NCBI GenBank assembly: GCA_027924585.1
Contig: BSBM01000059.1
Location: 2,356,001 to 2,420,000 of the forward strand
Length of the DNA: 64,000 bases
Direction: 5' to 3'
DNA from: Larix kaempferi
Lineage: Eukaryota > Streptophyta > Pinopsida > Pinales > Pinaceae
The notes beneath the pieces were generated by a model that worked only from the letters and a program-made list of their open reading frames with translations, ran no database searches and was not told the origin of the DNA. This document shows, piece after piece, positions 22,060-31,432 of the stretch. Made by a program: the position numbers and the translations under genes. Within the stretch, counting starts at the first letter, position 1. Each line of letters begins with the position of its first letter.

Positions 22060-22347
22060 AGATTTAAACTATACTCACAACAAAGCAAGAAGCATGTGAA
22101 AGAAACTATCGTCGCCATTACCATCCCACCATGCATAAGATGTAAGCTACACATACAACACAGCAAGAGCATGTGAAAGAAAGTATCGTTGTCATTACCA
22201 ACCCACTATGCTTTTATTAAGCACACGCAAAGAGTTTTCTCAAAGTTTTTGTATACCCACAAAGGAGATGGATTGTAGTAAAGGAGAAACAAAAGGCGAG
22301 CCGCAAAGGTTGCTGGTGTGGATGTTCCTAGTGATTGTGAAGGCATA
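22060..22347. repeat. Local ~80-bp tandem repeat and tail of the segmental duplication
   Basis: The unit CAAAGCAAGAAGCATGTGAA...ATTACC occurs at about 22076-22130 and 22155-22210. The second copy onward (to GTGATTGTGAAGGCAT, 22347) is repeated at 28826-29030. Confidence 0.75.
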
Positions 22348-22606
22348 CCGGAGAACTAGACACTTATATTATTGTCTTAGTTTCTAAGACCATAAAATAT
22401 TCCTCCTTCCAAAATATTGTAATTCATTATATGGTTTTATACCTTTTATAACAACTATTGGGAGATAGAATATATATAGTAATATCTAAACATCACTTTG
22501 ATGTGCACTTTAATAACCTTTTTGTGGGGTTATATCTATTACTATCATGTTATTGTTGAAATGCAAGGTTTAGATTGATGTGAAATATTTATTGGTGGAG
22601 TTTCAG

Positions 22607-22841
22607 ACTTGGCCAGAGATATTCAAGCAAAGAAGACGGCTGCGATTCACCTACGAAAGATGTTATCTATCGGTCAGTTTTTTTTGTTTTTTTAATAAAA
22701 AAAACTTACACCTCTCATGATTTTATTTTATCCAGCACTTATTGTGCAGTAATTAATCCTCCAATCTATGCAGTCATTCAATCCGGTGTAGTTCCCCTTC
22801 TTGTCGATATTCTCAGAAGGAGCCATATAACTCAGCTTCAA
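22607..22841 (+). pseudogene. Importin-alpha gene fragment (two exons)
   Basis: Exon one (22607-22672, after TTTCAG, donor GTCAGT) encodes LARDIQAKKTAAIHLRKMLS. Exon two (22750-22841, acceptor TTGTGCAG, donor GTAAGA) encodes INPPIYAVIQSGVVPLLVDI followed by LRRSHITQLQ. The spliced product matches the first ARM repeats of importin alpha (..FRKLLSIE..NPPI..VI.SGVVPRFV.FL....PQLQ), the adaptor that binds nuclear localisation signals. The split codon joins in frame. No further ARM exons follow before 23880, and the sequence differs at several usually conserved sites, so it is a truncated fragment. It lies on the strand opposite to the neighbouring ABCG/UTP13 pieces. Confidence 0.7.
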
Positions 22842-23884
22842 GTAAGATGAAATTTTTATAAGCATGTTGACTGATGATATATACATTTTGACCTGACGCA
22901 AACTTCAACCTTCTAACATTATTATGTCCTTGACATCATGCATCCATTTTGCATATATTAGTTGAGCGACACAAATTTCAAGAATACATTTTTCACTCTG
23001 CAAAGTTGAAGTTTGGTAAAACAGGTTCATGGAGGAATTAATAAATCCAGAGCTATACATAGAAACTTAATGTCAAATTGCCACCTTGAATTTGATTTCA
23101 TGCACACCAAAAATGTGGACACTTAAGGACATTATCCTGATTTAGGGTGTTGATCAAACTCGCAAGGGATTCATTGGAACTATAACAAGATAACCTACAA
23201 CATCATCCATGTTGCATCAAGCACCAATACCATTTACCTCACACCCTCAAGATGGTCACTTCTGGGTATGGATATCTTCATTAGTTGGTAAATTTCAGTA
23301 TAGTTGTTTTGGCATCGCTAGTGGCTTGCTTGTAAGTTGCACTTGGAATTCATGGACATGGACTTCCTCTATCCTCAACTCATGGGACGTCAGGAGGAAA
23401 TGGTTTCACTTATAGCTGGGAGAACAGTACAAATGTGAACTTGATTTTACTGAAATGTGAGACAAGAATTAACTATCTCTTAAGCATAGTAGAACTAGAA
23501 TAAAGTCCCCAACAACCAAAATCTCCTCATATGTGTGAGTCAATTCCCCATATGTGAAAAGTGATAAACTCCAGTTCTTCCTTTAATATTTATATATTTA
23601 AATTAACATTATAGAAACACTTCCATGAAAAGAATATTTTTTTATTACAAATTAATTCAAATGATGAAGAGTACAAATTTGTGAACGAAGCAGTTACAAT
23701 TGTAAATCCGAAATCGACCGCATACCATGTTGGTAAATATTATGTACATCTATTCTCCATCATAGGAGATGGAGTTTGCTAGTTGCCACAGTGGCAGGTT
23801 TCAGGGAGATCCTCTAAGAACTTAAAAACCAAAAACTCAAATAGCCCAATCACAGAATTATGTATTTTTCCACTCCTGTCCATT
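22842..23884. other. No gene recognised
   Basis: This is the gap between the importin-alpha fragment and the 3' end of the ABCG pseudogene. Short frames only; no further ARM-repeat exon is visible. Confidence 0.5.
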
Positions 23885-26812
23885 TCACCTTTGTTGGAAG
23901 TTCAATACCTTGATACAGAAAGAAAACACAACTGCAAAGGAAACATAAAACCCCACTAGGACAACTCCGACTACACCCAAGAAATCATGCTTGTATCCGA
24001 AGTAGTCCTCAAATTTATTCAGTGGTTTTGATCCGACACCCATTATGTCTATTGGGGTAGTAATATCTACGTACTGTTAAACCGTCCCCACAACGATAAA
24101 GAAATCATTGATGTTGTCCCTGATATGTAGTTAATCTATTTCTTAGTGTCTGAGAAGAGTTTATAGCATACAAAATGACAGCATCAAACATTTTGGTGAT
24201 TTTCCTATCCAAGCAACTTAATGTTTTGGGCAGTATTCTGTCTTACAAAGTTAAATCTGAAGTACATACCTTTTTGTGCTGACTTTCCAAAAGATTGTTC
24301 CAAAGAGTAGAGAACAGACTAATGTGAAGAAGTATTGAACAACATTACAATCTGGACTTCACTAGTAACTCCACCACTGCTTCCACAAACAGGACTTGAA
24401 GTCTTGAACTATCCGAAGAAAGATTGTGACTACTAGGTAGCAAAGTATAGATCCTTTGCTCCCGGAGAAGAAGTTTTGATCTCTTTAACCAAGTCTCTGT
24501 TCCGCCTTTATTTGCAAGGAAAGGGATGAAATGTTAGAATGTGAGTTTGACGTTGATATCTTTGTATCTTGTAGACTTGTTGTAATGATAGCTATTATAA
24601 GCAGAAAGATTCTAGTGATAAAACATGGATGACTTTAATGCTTACTTATGGAGGGAAGAGTTTTTGTAATGCTCTGCAATGTCTATCCCCAAATGATGTT
24701 TGAAATCAATAGAGCTAACTTCCAACATCCATGTAGCTAGGTTGTATTTATCTTTGATATTTGGGACTCTGGGAATAACCTGCAATTTGTTGCGATGAAA
24801 GTAAGAAAATTAACTCACATTTAGGCAATAAATTAGCAGTGCTCTGTTCAAAATGATCCTTTTGTAATGACTGCAGGACTTTTCCAAGTGGTTACCTCAA
24901 AGTATTCAAAAATCTTATGAGAATTCCGGCCCAGTGGTCCGAAGTAAATGACTTGCCCTCCTCTTTTCATCAACAATAGTTGAACCCATTATGGTAAGTC
25001 AGTCATAAATCAACACCACTCTGAAAGAAACAATATAAGTTATCTTAGAATCTAGACCTTGGTTTACCTCATCAAAGGCTTCAAAGATGTCAATGCTAGG
25101 CTGATGAATGGTACAGACAACAGTCCTTCCAGTATATACTGTATTATGAATAGTTCGCATAACAATCGCAGCTGCTCTGGCATCCAAACTAGAAGTGGGA
25201 TCATCCATGAAAATTATAGAAGGATATGAAACAAGCTGCACAGCTATTGTTAGCCTTTTCCTTTGTTCAGTTAACAATCCAGTCACACTAGGTAGGCTAC
25301 CAGTGCATCCCTTAAATTGTCTAATTCCACAAGTCCTTTGACGTCATCAAAAAAGGACTGTAAATTGAATCTTTTGCAGGTCAGTAAAATGACAATTTGG
25401 CACCATGTCAAATAAGAAAAATTGATTAGTTTTGTAGACATACAACTTTGGTTTCTTTGTCAACATCCTTTGGAAGATGGAGAAATGTTGAATATAACAC
25501 TGATTCCCGAATAATGACCTGTGGAGAATGTATATCATTCCGCTCACAGTAACCAAAAATATGAGCAAAGGTTTCTTGCTTTTTGGGAAATCCAGAGATC
25601 TATATATCACTCTCGATATATCCTCCAGTCTTCCTTCCAGTTAAGACATCCATGAGAGTTGTCTTCCCTGCACCGCTGAACCCCATGAATGCTGTAAGAA
25701 CACCAGGTCTGGATGCACCTGTAACATCTCAGAGCAGTCGAAGTCTATCTTCAGTAACTCCTTATTCCCTCATTTCCTGCAGATGAATCCAGGATTAGTC
25801 AGCCAAACCTTTCAAGCAAGAGAATTCCTAAAAATTGGCAATAGCTGGATCACATGATAGACTAGTCTCATGGCTCAAGTTCCATACAGGGGGGGCATGT
25901 CAACAAAGTGTTTGACATCTTCAAAAGACATGGCTAGTAGCTGAAATGGAAGAATCATTGCTCGCTTTGGAGCAACTCCTGTTGCGGTCTCCAAAGCCAT
26001 CCCATTATCGCCTGCTAGATTAGTTGATTGGCTGCTCATTTGTTTGATCTGCATTTTAGCTGCATAACCAAACAATGAAGAATTTGTTATAGAACTAAGA
26101 AACATGGAATTCATTTTCTATCTAAACTCTTTAAATTTTAATTTATTCAAAAAAATCTGAGCAAGAGATGGTTAATAGCTTTCTTACAAGAATTATTCGC
26201 ATCTGCAGAAGACATGGAACGTGAGAAAGATCCCTTTCTTGAGCTTGATGCTCTTGTATTGAACCCTTGCTCTGTACCATTTTGTTGGGTTTGCATTTAC
26301 TTAAAAACTTCCTGAGAAATGACAGCTTGAGATTTCCCAAGAGCTACACACAAACAAATCCCATATCATTTCATATGGGAAAAGATTTGGTAAAATAAAT
26401 ATGAACAAAAAGAGAATGGCAGGTACCGTGTGTAGTGAAACAACTCACGATTTAGATATGCAAGAGCCAAGTTAAGAAGCATATTGAAGAGTAATGTAAA
26501 CCCCAACAAAGCACCAGCTCCTATCCAATACCAATATGCTTGTGGAAAGATGCTATGACTCTTCAGCGCAGTAAGGCCCGAATTCATGGTATCATTTCCA
26601 CTATGAAGGTCAACATGGTTCCATGAAACTAGTCAATGTGATGCATAGGTGTATAAAACCTTTTCATAGTTAAAAATATCATAGATTATTTCCATTGGGT
26701 CTATAAAATTGCATGGAATTCTTAGTGGATTAAAAAGGTCGAAACCTTACAATCTTTCATCTAGGAGCAAGCATCTCATTCACAGAGATCACATTCTCTG
26801 CATACAGTTCAG
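23885..26812 (-). pseudogene. PDR-type ABCG transporter pseudogene (C-terminal half)
   Basis: Exons read on the minus strand, N to C: end of TMD1 (AENVISVNEMLAPR, ~26810-26751; AYWYWIGAGALLGFTLLFN, 26600-26449); linker (26343-26188, one TAA); PFQLLAMSFEDVKHFVDMP (26059-25888); NBD2 Walker A exon with [20 protein letters not shown] (25776-25444, three stops); signature and Walker B exon with [13 protein letters not shown] and [16 protein letters not shown] (25357-25068, one frameshift); [19 protein letters not shown] (24977-24896); [11 protein letters not shown] (24779-24646); a frameshifted TMD2 start (24505-24270); and the last exon with ITTPIDIMG, DYFGYKHDFLGVV and LNFQQR stop (~24090-23885). 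Most splice sites are intact. Most of TMD2 is missing between the last two exons. Full-size PDR/ABCG proteins export terpenoids, hormones and drugs at the plasma membrane. Walker B Glu is Asp here. Confidence 0.9.
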
Positions 26813-27303
26813 TAAAGACATTAAGGAGCTTATAAGGTCTTCTTAATTCAAATGCAAGTTGAATTGCTTTCACATAGTCAGTATCTGCAAGAGCATTTAC
26901 TAGTTCCTGGTCTTTCAATGCTGCTTCCTCCTGAACCAGAGAAGCATATATCAAGAAGTATACTTTTAACAAAAATGTACCAGACAAATAAGTTAAGGAT
27001 TGCATATTAGACTAAGGCTACAACAAAATAACAAGAATCAATGTCTTTCTTCAGAAAAGACAACTCTGAGAAACCACACAAATAGGACAAATTCACCGTC
27101 ATCAAAATCACTGCTACAATTCTGATACTTACAAATTGCATATTAGCATTCTTAAATTTCAAACTGATAATCACCCAGCATACCTCTTTGTGCAGAGCCT
27201 CCTCCTCGTCTATATCAGTGCAATCATGCCACAAATTGACAAGAGAATCACTGCCACCAGTTGCCAGCATTTCTGTATTCTTGCCAATAGCCATTGCCCA
27301 GAT
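26751..27303 (-). pseudogene. UTP13/TORMOZ-like fragment fused to ABCG sequence
   Basis: Exon A (27303-27184, acceptor TTCTGCAG, donor GTATGC) encodes WAMAIGKNTEMLATGGSDS and VNLWHD, the last WD repeat of UTP13 (plant TORMOZ, TBL3 in animals), a U3 snoRNP protein of the small-subunit processome. Exon B (26930-26751, acceptor GGTTCAG) continues in phase with EEAALKDQELVNALADTDYV and KAIQLAFELRRPYKLLNVF, the start of its C-terminal helical domain. Without a stop or frameshift the same exon then reads ELYAENVISVNEMLAPR, which is ABCG TMD1 sequence, followed by TGA where Trp is expected and a GTAAGG donor. The exon is thus an in-frame chimera with a junction near 26810. Both halves keep their introns, so the fusion arose at the DNA level. 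Confidence 0.85.
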
Positions 27304-28248
27304 CTGCAGAATGACCATAATCAATCCACAGGTAAACATAACTAGGAATATACTATTTGAACTTACTACTAACTAGCTATTGGAATTCACCGTCTTTATG
27401 AAATAAAAAGCGTATTGTAGTCTAAACTATCTGCGACAATGGCGGCACCATCCTTTATATTTTAAAACATGGCTTCCAATTAAGTAATACTCTCATGCGC
27501 GTTAAACCTTTCTGATTAAATAACTATAAACATCTTATGGTGAAATTAGAACTCGATACTAGCTATCGGAATTCACTGCCTTTATGGAAAAAAAAGCGTA
27601 TTGTAGTCTAAACTATCTGCGACGATGACGACACCATCCTTCACATTAGTGATGCGACAAGCAAGGCTGGTCCTATTGCAATAACCTAAAAGATGAAGAC
27701 GATGTACAAAATTTTAAATTTCTAGGAAACTTCAGAGAAGTTACAACAACCCTGATTTTTAGAGTTACTGTGGAATTGGCAATTCTCTGGTCCACTGTTA
27801 AAATGTATGCATGTTGCTACTTTGGGGAAATGACCCTGGATCGTGCCTGGTTTCTGTCTTTCAACAAAATAGCCCTTTCCCGTACAATGTCAATTATTTA
27901 GTCTTTGGGTGTAAACTTTCCAGGAAAACAGTTTAGTTCTTGAATTGATCAAACAAGTTTATTAAACCTTCATCATCCCACCCCACCCCAGCCAACCCCA
28001 CCTCAGGTTTTGTCGAGAATATTCAATGCTCAGAACAAGAAAATTAACGTTGCTCATTACCAAGAATGAGAGAGTTGTTAAGGCTGATAACTGGTTAAAA
28101 AGAGTACCACCAACCAAAAAATGAAAAAACAAGTGCTATATTTTGTTTTTAACTTGAATTACATACACACATTCTTAACATTGAGAGTTCAAGGGTGGTT
28201 TCCAACTGAATTGGCATGAAAATGAGTTTCAACAGAGTTAAAATAGAT
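27304..28248. other. No gene; one local duplication
   Basis: A stretch of about 90 bases (TATTGGAATTCACCGTCTTTATG...AAGCGTATTGTAGTCTAAAC) at 27378-27465 is repeated at 27563-27645. Otherwise there are only short unassigned frames. Confidence 0.55.
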
Positions 28249-29030
28249 TATTTGACTCAGAATTTCGTGCATTCGCTTACAATTTCGAGTTCCCATTACT
28301 CTACTCTTCTCTATTTCGTGCATTCACTTACAATTTCTTTGGACGATGCAAGGCCAAACTGGACGCCTGTTAAAGTCGCCTGGGAAACCGAGTAGCTTCT
28401 TCCATCGTGCCAGACTGCCACTAAACCAAGTGATTTACTGCTTCACTCACTGGCCTTCCTTCCCTCTTGTTAGTCTGTGGGTAAAGAGCAACCAACCAAC
28501 TGGTCTTCTTCGTCCTTCTAGTCTGTAAGTGAAAAGCAGAAGCAGAAAATGAAGATTGTGTGCGAGACACGGGAGAGCTGGTAATAATAAGTACTTCATC
28601 GTCGTGCCACTCCCTTTTGAATGGCCGCGTGGAAGTTCACATGCGCGTGAGTTGAAGTGTGTCGTCGGGACTCGGCAAGGGAGGGTTTGTCCTTCCGCCA
28701 GAATTTTCCAAGGTCGTATGGAGAGCCGCTAGTGCCAACCACCGCGTCGCCCGCACAAGGATCGATCGGGATTCGGGATTGGAAATATATTGATGGACTC
28801 CTATTTTTTGATTTGATTTATTAATAAGCTACACATACAACACAGCAAGAAGCATGTGAAAGAAAGTATCGTTGTCATTACCAACCCACTATGTTTTTAT
28901 TAAGCACACGCAAAGAGTTTTCTCAAAGTTTTTGTATACCCACAAAGGAGATGGAATGTAGTAAAGGAGAAACAAAAGGCGAGTCGCAAAGGTTGTTGGT
29001 GTGGATGTTCCTAGTGATTGTGAAGGCATG
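28249..29030. repeat. Segmental duplication, copy 2
   Basis: This block matches 19728-20367 and then, without a gap, 22145-22347. The join at about 28825 (TTTATTAATA to AGCTACACAT) marks the missing 1.8 kb relative to copy 1. Both copies have the same orientation. Confidence 0.85.
28332..28405 (-). pseudogene. NRPE1-like first exon, copy 2
   Basis: The minus strand encodes ATLTGVQFGLASSKEI and ends at GTAAGT, as in copy 1. The ATG (28405-28403) is again one base out of frame with the conserved part. Because both copies share this, the frame change predates the duplication or the true start lies elsewhere. Lys replaces Arg before the last two residues. Either copy could have served the NRPE1-like exons at 5.3-5.7 kb, making the first intron 14 kb or 22.6 kb long. 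Confidence 0.6.
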
Positions 29031-29168
29031 TCGGGCTTGCATCCTAGACGAGAAACCCGAGAATGATGCTATGGAGCTAGGACGAGAAAGGAATTAGATT
29101 TGCTCGTAATGTTGTCCCAACCGATCAACCTACATGAAATAAATGGCACAAGGAAGAAACCCAATGGA

Positions 29169-29173
29169 CGGAG
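29169..29173. repeat. Target site duplication of copia element (left)
   Basis: CGGAG precedes the 5' LTR and is repeated at 31428-31432 directly after the 3' LTR. Confidence 0.85.
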
Positions 29174-29974
29174 TGTTAGGATATTCCTATACTCCATCCT
29201 AGTCCTACTAGCATTTCCATCCTTTGCATTTTCAATCATGCGTGCACTTTTAGGGTTTGCATGCATTATTTAGGGTTTGCATGCATCCCAGTCATCAGTC
29301 CTAGCACCTAGCCCTCAGTTAGCTAGCCCCCGGAGCTTCTTTCCACTCAGTTTCAGCCCTCCTAGAGCTTAGTGTGCCCTCCTTTCACCTACTGCATGAG
29401 AAAGGCGCCCTTCCTTACCTACCATTCAGTTATCTTCAGTTCTCTCCTTGATTTTAGGCTTGACTGACTCTCAACTGACTGTATCACTCCGATGGACCTC
29501 CAGTGAGACTTGACTGCCCATTCTGACTTCAGTTAGCTCCTCATGCGCCCTCCACTGAGTCTCCTTCATTCAGTTAGTTCCAGTTACACTCAGTTACACC
29601 TACCACACTCAGTTAGACTCAATTTGACTGATGGTTGATAGTTACTTGAGCATTGATGACTCCACTGATGATGAGATAGACTACTAGTTGTGCTCTGATG
29701 ACACTCCAGTGATCTTTTGATCACTCCATGAAGGCTAATTTGAATTGCCACCTTAGGCATTGGAATCCTCATGCATTGTACTATTTATTTGTCCATATTG
29801 TGATTAATTAATTATTGTGTGTGAAGTATTTTTGCTTATATCCGAGTTCTACTGTATTATTATTATGTTGCTTATTATACTGCATTTACCACTCTTCTTC
29901 TATTTTCTTGCTTGATCAATTAATTTCTTGTGAGGTATGCATCATCTCTTAGATCTGCTGTGAGGATTTTCACA
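29174..29974 (+). repeat. 5' LTR (801 bp)
   Basis: It begins TGTTAGGATA and ends TTTTCACA. The middle is rich in CAGTTA/ACTGA words (about 29400-29640), which may be degenerate promoter-type repeats. It matches the 3' LTR over its whole length. Confidence 0.92.
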
Positions 29975-29986
29975 TGGTATCAGAGC
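29975..29986 (+). promoter_or_regulatory. Primer binding site (tRNA-iMet)
   Basis: TGGTATCAGAGC lies directly after the 5' LTR, complementary to the 3' end of initiator tRNA-Met. Confidence 0.9.
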
Positions 29987-30129
29987 ATGTTGAGAGTATT
30001 GTTTATCTCCATTCCTGAGAGTTTTTTGCAGGTTATTATCAAGATTTCGAGTGCAGTAGTTTCTGCATTTTTGCAGCAGTAGCAGTTGCAGATATTCTCT
30101 ATTGTTTTTGCAGGTCTTTTACAACTTCA

Positions 30130-30619
30130 ATGTATTCAGAAGAAATCCCTCCTCTTTCTTCATTCAACTATGATGAATGGAAACCAAAAATGATTAGCAT
30201 ATTTGAAGAGCCATGATCTCTTTGATTGTTATTTTGAAAGAGAGTTCGAATCCTCTGAAGAGAAGATTGACTGGTTGAATAAAGGTGACCAAGCCTTTGG
30301 AAGGATGATGCTTGCTATGCCTGATTACATAATGTACCAAATCATTGATGATTTTGAAACTCCAAAAGAGCTATGGGCCCATCTGGATGAAAGATTCGGA
30401 AAACAGAATGAAGGATTTGGTCCAAACCCCTTCAAGAGAAAGCAAAGTGATGCATTCACCCTCCTTGATGATCTCATTGATCATGAACCAGTATCAAACA
30501 CATCTCATATTGAAGTTGTCTACAAAGAAGAAGAACTTGCAGATTCTACACTCATGCTCCAAATTTCTTCTCTTTCAGTCCTAGTTACCAAGGCCCAGGA
30601 TGGATTAAGGGGGGGGTGT
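30130..30619 (+). pseudogene. Copia gag fragment (DUF4219/UBN2 type)
   Basis: The frame from ATG 30130 reads FNYDEWKPKMIS, then shifts by one base near 30200. It continues as YFEREFESSEEKIDWLNKG, PDYIMYQIIDDFETPKELW and HLDERFGKQN. These are the N-terminal gag motifs of plant Ty1/copia (UBN2) elements, which form the virus-like particle. The CCHC knuckle and all pol domains are missing. The reading runs straight to the polypurine tract, so an internal deletion removed most of the polyprotein. Confidence 0.8.
30604..30616 (+). promoter_or_regulatory. Polypurine tract
   Basis: A run of purines (AAGGGGGGGG preceded by GGATT) ends immediately before the 3' LTR, as needed for plus-strand priming. 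Confidence 0.85.
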
Positions 30620-31427
30620 TAGGATATTCCTATACTCCATCCTAGTCCTACTAGCATTTCCATCCTTTGAATTTTCAGTCATGCATGCACTTTTAGGGTT
30701 TGCATGCATTATTTAGGGTTTGCATGCATCCCAGTCATCAGTCCTAGCACCTAGCCCTCAGTAAGCTAGCCCCCGGAGCTTCTTTCCACTCAATTTCAGC
30801 CCTCCTAGAGCTTAGTGCGCCCTCCTTTCACCTACTGCATGAGAAAGGCACCCTTCCTTACCTACCATTCAGTTATCTTCAGTTATCTTCAGTTCTCTCC
30901 TTGATTTCAGGCTTGACTGACTCTCAACTGACTGTATCACTCCGATGGACCTCCAGTGAGACTTGACTGCCCATTCTAACTTCAGTTAGATCCTCATGCG
31001 CCCTCCACTGAGTCTCCTTCATTCAGTTAGTTCCAATTACACTCAGTTACACCTACCACACTCAGTTAGACTCAGTTTGACTGATGGTTTACAGTTACTT
31101 GAGCATTGATGAATCCACTGATGATGAGATAGACTACTAGTTGTGCTCCGATGACACTCCAATGATCTTTTGATCACTCCATGAAGGCTAATTCGAATTG
31201 CCACCTTAGGCATTGGAATCCTCCTGCATTGTACTATTTATTTGTCCATATTGTGATTAATTAATTAGTGTGTGTGAAGTATTTTTGCTTCTATCCGAGT
31301 TCTACTGTATTATTATTATGTTGCTCATTATACTGCATTGACCACTCTTCTTCTATTTTCTTGCTTAATCAATTACTTTTTTGTGAGGTATACATCATCT
31401 CTTAAATCTGCTGTGAGGATTTTCACA
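30617..31427 (+). repeat. 3' LTR (811 bp)
   Basis: It starts TGTTAGGATATTCC and ends TTTTCACA, followed by target duplication CGGAG. It is 10 bases longer than the 5' LTR because TTATCTTCAG is duplicated near 30885. Confidence 0.92.
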
Positions 31428-31432
31428 CGGAG

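Larger units (their letters stand above)
29174..31427 (+). mobile_element. Non-autonomous Ty1/copia LTR retrotransposon (2,254 bp)
   Basis: The element has two LTRs (29174-29974 and 30617-31427), each starting TGTTAGGATATTCC and ending GATTTTCACA. A primer binding site, a 642-bp interior with a broken gag and a polypurine tract lie between them. It is flanked by the 5-bp duplication CGGAG. There is no protease, integrase or reverse transcriptase, so it depended on another element. The LTRs differ at scattered positions and by one small duplication (TTATCTTCAG), which suggests a moderately old insertion. It lies just to the right of segmental duplication copy 2. Confidence 0.92.

Noticed and set aside
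23209-23415. 68-aa plus-strand frame after the importin fragment
   Set aside because: It does not continue the ARM-repeat homology and has no splice signals linking it to the upstream exons.
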